Source: an uncultured Mycoplasmatota bacterium (GTDB lineage Bacteria; Bacillota_I; Bacilli_A; RF39; UBA660). Taken from it: DNA of 38,893 nt. Below, one piece after another: positions 31,727 through 38,893 of this stretch. Every line of letters starts with the position of its first letter. The first letter of the stretch is position 1. The position numbers were made by a program, and so were the translations under genes. The stretch is taken from assembly GCA_946490195.1 (NCBI GenBank), contig CAMLWN010000007.1, positions 1 through 38,893 on the forward strand. Reading direction: 5' to 3'. The notes beneath the pieces were generated by a model, which had not been told where the DNA came from, searched no databases, and was given only the letters and a program-made list of their open reading frames with translations.

Positions 31727-32482
31727 TTAAAAAACGAAATAATTGATTGCTAAAAGAATTATTCCTGTTAAAAATCCAAGTAAAATATAGGTATTTTCAT
31801 GATAGCTTAAAGCTTTTGGTAGAAGTTCGTGAATAGCTAAAGTAATCATAAGACCAGCAACAAAAATCAAAATAAGTCCAATCATCGCATCAGTTATAAA
31901 ATTTCTTAAAAAAAGAAAAGCTAATACAGCACCCAAAGGTTCAGCTAAACCAGAAATAAAAGTCTTTTTTACAGCTTCTTTTCTACTGCCTGTAGCATAA
32001 TAAATCGGCACGGCTATACTAATTCCTTCTGGAATATTATGAAGCATAATGGCAACACTGATTTTTAAGCCTAATTCCATATCTTGATAGCTACTTAAAA
32101 ATGTGACAATTCCTTCTGGAAGATTATGTAGCATTAAAGCAAGCATAGAAAGTATTCCTAAACGATACAAATCTAAATCGTTACTACTACTCTTCTCTAT
32201 TTTTTTATTTATAAAATAAACACTTAAAACACCTATTAAAAAAATAAAAAGAGCAAGAATTATTCCTTTAGCCAATTTATATTCAGCAAGAATGGAATAA
32301 CTGGCTTCCGGTATTAATTCGGTTATAGAAATGCCAATCATAATTGATAAAGATAAACTTAAGCAAAATGTAATGAACTTATTAATGTTTTCTCTTTGCC
32401 ATTTTTTAAATATAACTAAAGAACCTAATACTGTAGAAAGGCCAGCAACAGAAGAAATAACTAAAGGCATGAAAAAAGACAT
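31727..32482 (-). CDS. ZIP-family metal transporter (ZupT-like)
   Basis: Membrane importer of divalent metals such as zinc, iron or manganese. 251 residues and about eight membrane segments. The metal-site motifs are HNLPEGIV in one helix and HNIPEGIS in the next, followed by GLAEPLGAV, and an earlier ITELIPEA. All are hallmarks of the ZIP/ZupT family. The ATG at 32482 has AGGTG six bases upstream. No metal-responsive operator is evident in the short upstream gap. Confidence 0.92.
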   Translation of the reverse strand: MSFFMPLVISSVAGLSTVLGSLVIFKKWQRENINKFITFCLSLSLSIMIGISITELIPEASYSILAEYKLAKGIILALFIFLIGVLSVYFINKKIEKSSSNDLDLYRLGILSMLALMLHNLPEGIVTFLSSYQDMELGLKISVAIMLHNIPEGISIAVPIYYATGSRKEAVKKTFISGLAEPLGAVLAFLFLRNFITDAMIGLILIFVAGLMITLAIHELLPKALSYHENTYILLGFLTGIILLAINYFVF

Positions 32483-32529
32483 AAAATCACCTGCTAAATT
32501 TTATGCTTCCTAACCATATTTTATTAAAA

Positions 32530-32561
32530 AAAGAAGGAGGATTACTACTTACTTCTTCTTT
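32530..32561 (-). terminator. Possible terminator of the 32545-33591 gene
   Basis: On the minus strand AAAGAAG (32561-32555) pairs with CTTCTTT (32536-32530), 18-base loop, followed by Ts. The stem begins inside the coding end. Confidence 0.4.
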
Positions 32562-33591
32562 GGTTCTTGTTATCATTTTGCAAATATTGATAAATTTTTG
32601 ACCAATTCATTTCTACATACTTCTGTATGGATAAAAGATTTAATTTTACTTTATCTTCATCAGTTAAAACTCCATAAATATCATTCGCATCCATGTTTTC
32701 AAATATTGCAGAAATTCCTCCTTGCTCATAATAATATTGCATTTCTGGATTTGAAAAAGGTTGTTGAAGAACATACTGAAAAATTTTTGCTTCAAAAGCG
32801 ACCATTTCATCTTCATGAGACACGGGTGGCACATAATCTTTAGGAATATAATTGATTTCATCAAGAGGTAAAGTAAAATCATAAGGATAGCCAAACAATT
32901 CACTTGGATATACATAATGTTTTCGTTCAAAATTCTTATCTTTAAAATTTGTTGGATTTAATGAATTAGACTGCAAAAACTCTAAACAAAATCCTCGTAG
33001 ATTCTTATAAGATTGCAAATCTGTTTCTAACTTATGATAAACTAAATAATCCGTACTTCTATAATAGCCTCGAATATTTTTTTTAATTTCCGGATCTACT
33101 ATACTTTCTGGTCGCAAAAGAAAACGTTTTGTATCAGGAGAACCGGTTGTATAAGAAAGTAAAAGATGAAGAAAATTTTTAAATTTATTATCCAATTGTA
33201 ATAAAATCTTTTGTTGATTTTGAACAGATTCCATTCTTTCTAAAGCTTCTTTTAGAATACCCTCTTCAATTTTTGGAGCTACTCTTAAAGAAGAATATCT
33301 GTATAAAAGGTCATAAAAACGAACTGCGTAGGTTTTTTTCTTCTCATTAAAGCTAACCCTAGCAATAAATATATCCATATCTTTTTCGTTTATATTTTTA
33401 AAAAAAGAAGGATTGTACTCTTGTAGTAAAGAGATAATTTCATTTTTAGTTAGATTTAAAGTAAAAAGCGCATCAATAAAAGTAATATCCGGAAATTCTC
33501 GTTCAACAAACATTTGGTCTTCTTGGATTATAGGAACTCGCAAAATATGCGCAACCTTATTTTTTGACCCCATTACATAATATTTCTTCAT
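32545..33591 (-). CDS. Hypothetical soluble protein
   Basis: A 348-residue protein without membrane segments that I do not recognise. It begins MKKYYVMGSKNKVAHILRVP, has a middle region rich in aromatic residues (GYYRSTDYLVYHKLETDLQS) and two Pro/Tyr-rich stretches (YPSELFGYPYDFTLP, IPKDYVPPV), and ends in a basic, Asn/Gln-rich tail. The start codon has AGGTGACGAGGA just upstream. It stands alone between the ZIP transporter and a small basic peptide gene. I cannot propose a function. Confidence 0.72.
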   Translation of the reverse strand: MKKYYVMGSKNKVAHILRVPIIQEDQMFVEREFPDITFIDALFTLNLTKNEIISLLQEYNPSFFKNINEKDMDIFIARVSFNEKKKTYAVRFYDLLYRYSSLRVAPKIEEGILKEALERMESVQNQQKILLQLDNKFKNFLHLLLSYTTGSPDTKRFLLRPESIVDPEIKKNIRGYYRSTDYLVYHKLETDLQSYKNLRGFCLEFLQSNSLNPTNFKDKNFERKHYVYPSELFGYPYDFTLPLDEINYIPKDYVPPVSHEDEMVAFEAKIFQYVLQQPFSNPEMQYYYEQGGISAIFENMDANDIYGVLTDEDKVKLNLLSIQKYVEMNWSKIYQYLQNDNKNQRRSK

Positions 33592-33658
33592 TCCTCGTCA
33601 CCTAAATACTATTTTACATGAAATACCAAACATTGGCAAATAAAATAAAATTTTCCTC

Positions 33659-33687
33659 GTATGAAAAAATAAACACCATCCATAATA
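33659..33687 (+). promoter_or_regulatory. Sigma-G-like (forespore) promoter
   Basis: GTATG (33659-33663), 17 bases, then CATAATA (33681-33687). This fits the forespore sigma-G pattern GYATR and CATnnTA at nearly the usual spacing. It sits 20 bases before a ribosome-binding-site-led micro-ORF. No good sigma-A alternative is seen. Confidence 0.4.
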
Positions 33688-33707
33688 CTAGTGGGAGGTA
33701 AATTGAA

Positions 33708-33812
33708 ATGAAAAAAAATAATAAGCAAAAACAAAATCGTTCTAGAAAAAATGAAAACAGACAAAATTCTAGAAAAGAAGAACAACGTAGAGAAGAACGT
33801 AAGAATTGTTAA
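33708..33812 (+). CDS. 34-residue highly basic peptide
   Basis: A micro-gene with a strong ribosome binding site (GGGAGG, 33692-33697) and a terminator right behind it. The product is almost entirely Lys, Arg, Asn, Gln, Glu and Ser (begins MKKNNKQKQNRSRKNENR, ends RREERKNC), with no hydrophobic core and a single C-terminal Cys. Such peptides are often nucleic-acid-associated or minor small spore proteins. The sigma-G-like promoter supports a forespore product, but that is inference. Confidence 0.6.
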   Translation: MKKNNKQKQNRSRKNENRQNSRKEEQRREERKNC

Positions 33813-33817
33813 TCACA

Positions 33818-33851
33818 AAAAAAGAATGATGATGTTTTATCATTCTTTTTT
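33818..33851. terminator. Bidirectional terminator between the basic peptide and xerD
   Basis: AAAAAAGAATGAT (33818-33830) / ATCATTCTTTTTT (33839-33851), eight-base loop. It serves both convergent genes. Confidence 0.85.
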
Positions 33852-34736
33852 ACTACGCGGATGTGCTTCAAGATATTCTTTTTTTACATGTTCTTTAGAT
33901 ACATGCGTATAAATCTGGGTAGTACTAATATTTTCATGACCCAAAAACTCTTGAATTACCCGCAAATCAGCTCCAGCATCTAATAGATGAGTAGCAAAAG
34001 AATGCCTTAAAATATGTGGACTTACGTTTTTCGTAATGGAAGCTTTTTGACATAAAGTTTTAAGAAGTTTAAATAATCCTTGTCTAGTCAGAGGGGTTCC
34101 ACGATTATTTAAAAAAAGTTCTTCATAATTTTTCCCATTTTTAATAAGTAAAGGACGATAGGTATAAATATATTTTTCTAAATATTCTTTACTTGTCTCA
34201 TTAAAAGGAATAACTCGTTCTTTACTCCCCTTCCCTTCAACACGAACCAAAAAATTTTCCAAATCTACATTAGTAAAACGTAAAGAAAGAAGCTCACTAA
34301 CTCGCATACCTGTGGCATACAAAAGCTCAAGCATTGCTTTAGTTCGGTAGTCATAAGGAGTATATAAAGGCATATTAAGAAGTCGATCAACCTCTTCATA
34401 AGTTAAATAATTAGGAAGTTTTTCTGGAAGTTTAGGCATATGAATCGTTTCACATGGATTTTCTTTAGTTAATCCTTCTTCGACACAAAAAAGATAAAAA
34501 TTTTGAATAACCGTAAAATAATGCGCTTTAGTCGTCGCAGCTTTTTGATTTTCTTGTTTTAAAAAAGCTAAAATATCTTCTTTAGTAACTTGAAAAAGAT
34601 CTTTTTGCTTCAAAAATTCTTGAAAAAGATAAAGATTTTCTTCATAAGAATTTACAGTATTTTTGCTAAGTTTTCTTTCATATTGTAAAGAATGCAAATA
34701 TTTTTTAATAGGTTCTTTTAAATGATATTCTTTCAT
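33840..34736 (-). CDS. xerD: Tyrosine recombinase XerD/XerC type
   Basis: Site-specific recombinase that resolves chromosome dimers at dif. 298 residues from ATG 34736; a GTG nine bases upstream is less likely because GTGAG there acts as the ribosome binding site. N-terminal SAM-like core-binding domain (about 5-95), then the catalytic domain with all residues in place: R145 (TGMRVSEL), K172 (GKGSKER), H241 and R244 (HILRHSF), H267 (LGHENI) and nucleophile Y276 (TQIYTHVS). They align with E. coli XerD positions 148, 172, 244, 247, 270 and 279. Divergent from rarA. Length and motifs favour the housekeeping enzyme over a phage integrase. Confidence 0.93.
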   Translation of the reverse strand: MKEYHLKEPIKKYLHSLQYERKLSKNTVNSYEENLYLFQEFLKQKDLFQVTKEDILAFLKQENQKAATTKAHYFTVIQNFYLFCVEEGLTKENPCETIHMPKLPEKLPNYLTYEEVDRLLNMPLYTPYDYRTKAMLELLYATGMRVSELLSLRFTNVDLENFLVRVEGKGSKERVIPFNETSKEYLEKYIYTYRPLLIKNGKNYEELFLNNRGTPLTRQGLFKLLKTLCQKASITKNVSPHILRHSFATHLLDAGADLRVIQEFLGHENISTTQIYTHVSKEHVKKEYLEAHPRSKKE

Positions 34737-34773
34737 AATTCTCACGAATTAAGTATAGAAAATATTTCCTCGA

Positions 34774-34802
34774 TTGTCAAACGATAGTTTGTTTGCTATA
34801 AT
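34774..34802 (+). promoter_or_regulatory. Promoter of rarA with an inverted repeat in the spacer
   Basis: -35 TTGTCA (34774-34779), 17-base spacer, TGc and -10 TATAAT (34797-34802). The spacer region contains the inverted repeat CAAAC-gata-GTTTG (34778-34791), a possible operator. Start codon 18 bases downstream. Confidence 0.7.
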
Positions 34803-34820
34803 GAATAAAGGTGGAGAATA

Positions 34821-36020
34821 ATGGAAAATCTAGCAAATAAAATGCGTCCGAAAAAACTTTCAGATATATTAGGTCAAGAACATTTAATCGGTGAAGGAAA
34901 AATCTTAACGAATTTAGTAAAAAACAACCATCTATGTTCGATGATTTTTTATGGAAAACCTGGAACTGGAAAAACTTCTATAGCCAATGCTTTAGTAAAC
35001 GAGGTAAAAATGCCTTATAAGTTTTTAAATGCAACAATTAACAATAAACAAGACTTTGATATTGCCATAGAAGAAGCTAAAATGTATGGAGAAATGATTC
35101 TAATCATTGATGAAATACATCGAATGAACAAAGATAAACAAGACCTTTTGCTTCCTCATATTGAATCTGGATTGCTTTTAGTAATTGGTCTTACAACATC
35201 AAATCCTTACCATAAAATTAATCCAGCAATCAGAAGTCGAGTACAAATATTTGAGGTCCACGAATTATCTATAAAAGACATTATTTTAGGTCTTCAAAGA
35301 GCTTTAGAATATTTGCCTGAAATAAAAATAGATGAAGAAAGCTTAGAATTTATTGCAACAGTTTCCAGCGGAGATGTAAGAAGCGCCCTAAATTTATTAG
35401 AAACTGCCTACTATGCATCTTCAGATAAAAAAATTACTCTAGAACTTCTAAAAAATATTCAAGCAAAACCTGTATTTTTTCATGATAAAAATGAAGATGG
35501 ACATTACGATGTTTTATCTGCATTTCAAAAATCTATTCGTGGTAGCGATGTAGATGCTGCCCTACACTATCTAGCAAGACTTATTGAAGCAGGAGATTTA
35601 GATAGTATTTATAGACGAATGAGTGTAATTGCTTACGAAGACATTGGGCTTGCCAATCCTTCTATTGGTCCCAAAGTCATGGCAGCCATTCACGCAAGTG
35701 AATTAGTGGGTCTTCCAGAAGCAAGAATCCCTTTAGGTACAATTGTTACCGAAATGGCCTTATCTCCAAAATCCAATAGTGCTCATCTTGCCTTAGATGA
35801 AGCTTTAAATGACATTCATAAAGGAAGCACAGGAAATGTTCCAGAGCATATTAAAACAAATTCAAAAACCTATCTATATCCACATAACTATCCAAATTCT
35901 TACGTAAAACAAGAATATTTACCTAAAAACTTACAAGGAAAAAAATATTATCATCCAAGAAAAAATAAATATGAAGACAATTTAAACAAATTATGGAAAG
36001 AAATGCGAGGTGAAAAATGA
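34821..36020 (+). CDS. rarA: Replication-associated recombination protein A (AAA+ ATPase)
   Basis: AAA+ ATPase of the RarA/MgsA/WRNIP1 family, acting at stalled replication forks. 399 residues. N-terminal MRPKKLSDILGQEHLIGEGK is the family box; Walker A GKPGTGKT (45-52), Walker B LIIDEIHRMNKDKQD, sensor 1 IGLTTSNPYHKINPAIRSR and sensor 2 GDVRSALNLLE are intact. The C-terminal tetramerisation part includes DVDAALHYLARLIEAGDLDS and YEDIGLANP. The ATG follows AAAGGTGGAG. It overlaps gpsA by 4 bases. Confidence 0.96.
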   Translation: MENLANKMRPKKLSDILGQEHLIGEGKILTNLVKNNHLCSMIFYGKPGTGKTSIANALVNEVKMPYKFLNATINNKQDFDIAIEEAKMYGEMILIIDEIHRMNKDKQDLLLPHIESGLLLVIGLTTSNPYHKINPAIRSRVQIFEVHELSIKDIILGLQRALEYLPEIKIDEESLEFIATVSSGDVRSALNLLETAYYASSDKKITLELLKNIQAKPVFFHDKNEDGHYDVLSAFQKSIRGSDVDAALHYLARLIEAGDLDSIYRRMSVIAYEDIGLANPSIGPKVMAAIHASELVGLPEARIPLGTIVTEMALSPKSNSAHLALDEALNDIHKGSTGNVPEHIKTNSKTYLYPHNYPNSYVKQEYLPKNLQGKKYYHPRKNKYEDNLNKLWKEMRGEK

Positions 36021-36943
36021 AAATAACATGTTTTGGAAGTGGCGTTTTTAGCATCGCCATTGCTAGCTTACTCTCAAAAAACAAAAATCAGCAAATTGTT
36101 ATATGGACACCAGACAACACTTTTTTAGAAAAAGCTCTTAAAGAAAATAAACTTTGTTTTGACGGAAAAAATCTGGAAAAACCTAAAAATATTACGGTTA
36201 CAACAAGTATTGAGGAAGCAGTTAAAGATACAAAAGCTATATTTCTACTTGTTGCAAGTCCATATGTAAAAGATACAATTTTAAAACTCAAAAAATATTA
36301 CAAGCCCTCTATACCCATTTACGTAGGTTCTAAGGGATTATTAGATAGCAAACCATACTTCTATAGCAAATATATCAAAAACACCTTAAACACCCACAAA
36401 ACAGCTTTTTTTGCCGGCCCTAACTTAGCATCAGATCTCATTTTAGGTTCAGAAGTATTTATAACAGTAGCAACAAAAGAAAAAAGCGTTTTTGACCTAT
36501 TTGTTTCTATGGTTCCAAAAAGAATTCATTTAGAAAGAACAAAAGAAGAAAGAGCTCTAGAACTTGGAAGTGTTTTAAAAAACATCTATGCAATCGGAGC
36601 AGGAATGGCATACGCAAAAAGTCCATTTCTTTCAACAATTTTTTCTTATCTAACAGAATGTTACAAAGAATATATTCAAATTTTATACTATATAGTAGAT
36701 TATCCTAGCGAAAATATTTATGCAGGAACTTTAGGAGATTTTTTCTTAACCGGCTCCACTATGAGTTCCAGAAATTTTTCTTATGGACGATTAGTAATCA
36801 AAACAAAAAAAGAAGCAGATTTATTTTTAAAGCAAAATACTGTTGAAGGATATATTGGATTAAAAAATATAAGCCCTTTAATAAAAAAGAAGGAAAAATT
36901 TCCTTTACTTTATAATATATATAAACAAGTATATGAAAAATAG
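36017..36943 (+). CDS. gpsA: NAD(P)H-dependent glycerol-3-phosphate dehydrogenase, divergent
   Basis: Makes sn-glycerol-3-phosphate for phospholipid synthesis. 308 residues, slightly short. Rossmann motif GSGVFSIAIA (7-16), where most homologues have GAGSWGTALA; VGSKGLL; FAGPNLASD in place of SGPSFAxE; catalytic lysine K188 in GSVLKNIYAIGAG; and GTLGDFFLTGSTMSSRNFSYG for the substrate-binding LGDL-x-x-T...SRN region. The order and spacing are right, so the enzyme is recognisable but unusually diverged. It overlaps rarA by 4 bases and runs into tcdA tail-to-tail with two bases between the stops and no clear terminator. Confidence 0.85.
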   Translation: MKITCFGSGVFSIAIASLLSKNKNQQIVIWTPDNTFLEKALKENKLCFDGKNLEKPKNITVTTSIEEAVKDTKAIFLLVASPYVKDTILKLKKYYKPSIPIYVGSKGLLDSKPYFYSKYIKNTLNTHKTAFFAGPNLASDLILGSEVFITVATKEKSVFDLFVSMVPKRIHLERTKEERALELGSVLKNIYAIGAGMAYAKSPFLSTIFSYLTECYKEYIQILYYIVDYPSENIYAGTLGDFFLTGSTMSSRNFSYGRLVIKTKKEADLFLKQNTVEGYIGLKNISPLIKKKEKFPLLYNIYKQVYEK

Positions 36944-36945
36944 AA

Positions 36946-37605
36946 TTAAAGATTATTTATTACAAAGGAAGCAAGTAAGCTACCAGCACTCATAGGAACA
37001 GAACAAATAGTTCCTAATTTTTTTTGTTTAACAGGTACTTCCCTACTCCATACTACTTTAGTTTTTAAAATAGAGCTGTTTTTAAAAGAATTTCGAATTT
37101 TTTTAGCCAATGGGTCATTATACGTTTTATCAAGAGTGGTAATTTCCAAGAATTCAGGATGAGTGCGATTAGCAGTACCCATGCAAGAAATAAATTTTTT
37201 CTTACTAAAAGAACACTGTTCAAATAAAGCTATTTTTACCATTACATCATCACATGCATCTATAACAAAATCAAAAGAAGATAAAAAGTCCCTCGTGATT
37301 TTATCTTGAGTAAGTCGTTCATTTATAATATGAACTGTTACATTCGGATTAATTTCATGGGCTCTAAAAGAAGCCACTTCACATTTACTTTTTCCAAAAG
37401 TTTTTTGAAGAGCATAGATTTGCCGATTCAAATTACTTTCTTCAAAAGTATCAAAGTCTACAATAGTAATATGTTCAAAACCACTTCGAACTAAAGCTTC
37501 AAATGCGTATCCCCCTACTCCGCCAAGACCAATTAGCAACACATTACAATTTTGAATTTTTTTTAACTTCTCTTCTCCTAATAAATCTAAAATTCTCTCA
37601 TTCAT
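36946..37605 (-). CDS. tcdA: tRNA threonylcarbamoyladenosine dehydratase (ThiF/E1-like)
   Basis: Cyclises t6A to ct6A at position 37 of ANN-decoding tRNAs, using ATP. 219 residues from ATG 37605, after GGAGTG; an adjacent ATG at 37608 is equally possible, while the longer reading from 37677 has a GC-rich odd N-terminus. E1-like nucleotide-binding GLGGVGG (26-32), VDFDTFEESNLNRQIYAL, the INPNVTV motif, DACDDVMVK and the C-terminal KKLGTICSVPMSAGSLLASF are all diagnostic. It lies tail-to-tail with gpsA. Confidence 0.92.
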   Translation of the reverse strand: MNERILDLLGEEKLKKIQNCNVLLIGLGGVGGYAFEALVRSGFEHITIVDFDTFEESNLNRQIYALQKTFGKSKCEVASFRAHEINPNVTVHIINERLTQDKITRDFLSSFDFVIDACDDVMVKIALFEQCSFSKKKFISCMGTANRTHPEFLEITTLDKTYNDPLAKKIRNSFKNSSILKTKVVWSREVPVKQKKLGTICSVPMSAGSLLASFVINNL

Positions 37606-37689
37606 CATCTTCACTCCATAAAAAAAACCAAATGTAAGCAAGTGTGATAAAATCCCGCTCACTCGAGAGGGGGGCATCTCATCTATACT

Positions 37690-37776
37690 TTAGGAGCCTA
37701 ATTCACTTAATGGATTAGTTTTCAACACCATATAGAGTTCTGATTCCCAATCATCACCATAGTCGGTTTTATGAAA
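37690..37776 (-). pseudogene. C-terminal remnant of an unidentified gene
   Basis: Upstream of tcdA on its strand, an open stretch with no own start reads as an ordered protein end: KTDYGDDWESELYMVLKT then NPLSELGS and TAA at 37692-37690. An in-frame TAG lies at 37779-37777. The downstream 37640-37680 segment is GC-rich and holds a hairpin-like CCC-CTC/GAG-GGG run (37654-37674) followed by T-rich bases on this strand. I cannot name the family. The rest of 37777-37867 shows nothing that I can support. Confidence 0.35.
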
Positions 37777-37867
37777 CTAACTTACCTTTGGTAATTCAAT
37801 TGTATCAAATAATTATAGAATGTGCAATAGATTTGACACATTGTATATCAACAAAAATTACTCAAAA

Positions 37868-38776
37868 TTAATTCTTTTTATATTGTAAAAGCAACTGTTC
37901 ATATTTACCATGATAATTTGTAATATAATAGTCTATATCTTCATGAGTAGCTCTTTCCAAGCGATATTTATCATCAAAGCACTTTAAAATATAAATGTCT
38001 TTCTGCATACAATCTCTTACAGCAAGAAAATTAATAATATCTGGATAAGGTTCAATTCTCCAATAAGGTTGAATTAAAATTTCATATCTTTCTTGGCTAG
38101 TCAGCAAATTTCTGCCTAAATAGCTTAAATAAAAATCTGTATCATGAAATTTTTTTACTTTTCGAGTATCATTAATAAGAGTTTGTAAAAGTTCAATTTT
38201 AAAAATAATTTGCTTATAGTCTACATTAGCAAATTCAAAAGAATTTTGATTATTTGTATAGCCATCTTCTAAAAAGTCTGTCTTTAATCTTTTTATAGCC
38301 TCATCCGTGTAAAGCATTTGCTTATAACCAATAATCTCATCAGAGAAATCAAGTTTTTGTAAAAAATCTTTACTAAAATGCAACGCCTTAAATCCATTAG
38401 TTGAACAACCAACTTTTACTCGTGATAAATCATATCCCTTAGTTGCATCGGCTACTATAGTCATGCCATTAAGCTCAAATAATACATAACAATGAGGAGG
38501 TACATCATTTACAATTCGAGCATCAATATCTAAAAAATGCAAAGCGTCCACAAATAATCTAGCCCAAGTACTACAAATGATATCCGTAACTGTAATATGA
38601 GAAATATCCAAAGTTAAATCATAAATCTCCTTTTTTTGAAAATCATTACCATAAAAATATTTCCAATCATAAGTAAAAATAGTACAAGTTTTTAAATAAA
38701 TCCATCTAACCAAAGTAAACAAATCCCATTCAGGATGGGACAACTGCATACTTAAAATTTCCTCTTTTAAGTTCAT
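37868..38776 (-). CDS. Transglutaminase-like cysteine protein
   Basis: A 302-residue soluble protein with a transglutaminase/papain-like core by pattern. C68 lies in DIICSTWARLFVDALHFLDI, H95 in PPHCYVLFELNG and D110 in TIVADAT. This is the Cys-His-Asp order, spacing and flanking strand pattern (small-residue helix after Cys, H before a beta-strand, D in a following strand) of bacterial transglutaminase-like domains. The C-terminal ~170 residues are not recognised. No signal peptide is present, so it acts in the cytoplasm or is exported by another route. The start has GGGGAG upstream. Such domains act as proteases, deamidases or cross-linkers; the substrate is unknown. The last 117 bases of the window hold no gene that I can see. 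Confidence 0.65.
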   Translation of the reverse strand: MNLKEEILSMQLSHPEWDLFTLVRWIYLKTCTIFTYDWKYFYGNDFQKKEIYDLTLDISHITVTDIICSTWARLFVDALHFLDIDARIVNDVPPHCYVLFELNGMTIVADATKGYDLSRVKVGCSTNGFKALHFSKDFLQKLDFSDEIIGYKQMLYTDEAIKRLKTDFLEDGYTNNQNSFEFANVDYKQIIFKIELLQTLINDTRKVKKFHDTDFYLSYLGRNLLTSQERYEILIQPYWRIEPYPDIINFLAVRDCMQKDIYILKCFDDKYRLERATHEDIDYYITNYHGKYEQLLLQYKKN

Positions 38777-38893
38777 ATAAACTCCCCTTTTTTGAATAAA
38801 GCTTATTCTAACATATGTTTTAAAAAAAAGCTAGCTAGAATCGTTACTATTCACAGCCAAAGTGAAACAACGGAAAAAATTGACTAGTTTTCT

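Noticed and set aside
33840-34736. XerD-like gene as a phage or element integrase
   Set aside because: Length (298), residue spacing and flanking housekeeping genes fit the chromosomal dimer-resolution enzyme. No phage genes or attachment repeats are nearby.
37606-37867. Riboswitch or stable RNA upstream of tcdA
   Set aside because: No known riboswitch, tmRNA, SRP or 6S signature could be matched, and part of the region reads as a clean protein tail on the minus strand.
1-38893. tRNA or rRNA genes
   Set aside because: Looked for cloverleaf-type GC-rich segments with TTCGA and CCA ends in the gaps; none found.

Overview
The window is a chromosomal stretch from a very AT-rich, low-GC Gram-positive bacterium (Firmicutes, Bacilli-like, probably an uncultured gut lineage). 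The signs are A/T-rich codons, AGGAG-type ribosome binding sites, a T-box leader in front of asnS, TTGACA/TATAAT promoters often with an extended TGn, and Firmicute families (ComN-type regulator, bifunctional-type Rel, SpoIVB, SpoIIM, SpoVB-like). TGA is used as a stop, so this is not a mycoplasma code. The three sporulation-type genes suggest an ancestry, and perhaps a capacity, for endospores.

Layout. 1-3.9 kb: type IV pilus/competence pseudopilus machinery (PulF-like platform protein and prepilin peptidase on +, PulE-like ATPase convergent on -), with no pilin. 4-5.8 kb: an unknown anchored protein and a SpoVB-like flippase. 5.8-9.8 kb: a compact operon comN-like / MBL hydrolase / rel / CYTH / dtd. 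9.9-10.8 and 16.9-17.9 kb: two nearly identical PD-(D/E)XK nuclease (Rpn/transposase-like) genes forming a direct repeat 7080 bp apart. 10.9-14.5 kb: a CmpB-like membrane protein, a membrane GT2 glycosyltransferase and a large secreted protein whose C-terminus is coded by a GC-rich patch resembling a diversity-generating-retroelement (DGR) variable region. 15.0-16.9 kb: T-box, asnS and a small coupled gene. 18-21.1 kb: mutS and an unknown gene. 21.2-25.5 kb: nusB / HipA-like kinase / xseA / xseB / proS. 25.7-30.6 kb: greA-like, nitroreductase, spoIVB, a micro-ORF, spoIIM, mnmA and a strongly promoted XRE-type regulator. 30.65-31.0 kb: a roughly 10% GC desert. 31-38.8 kb: membrane protein, ZIP transporter, unknown gene, a 34-residue basic peptide behind a sigma-G-like promoter, xerD, rarA, gpsA, tcdA and a transglutaminase-like protein.

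Most genes are housekeeping (translation, tRNA modification, repair, stringent response). The most interesting candidate is the secreted protein at 12917-14524. Its last ~55 codons change abruptly from about 32% to about 60% GC and have the codon pattern expected of an adenine-mutagenised DGR target. No reverse transcriptase or template repeat lies in the window, so it would have to be diversified in trans. Other points worth a look are a Rel protein with a degenerate hydrolase motif, the duplicated nuclease genes with a hairpin over their ribosome binding site, and an orphan HipA-like kinase inside a housekeeping operon.

All identifications come from reading motifs by eye; no database search was run.
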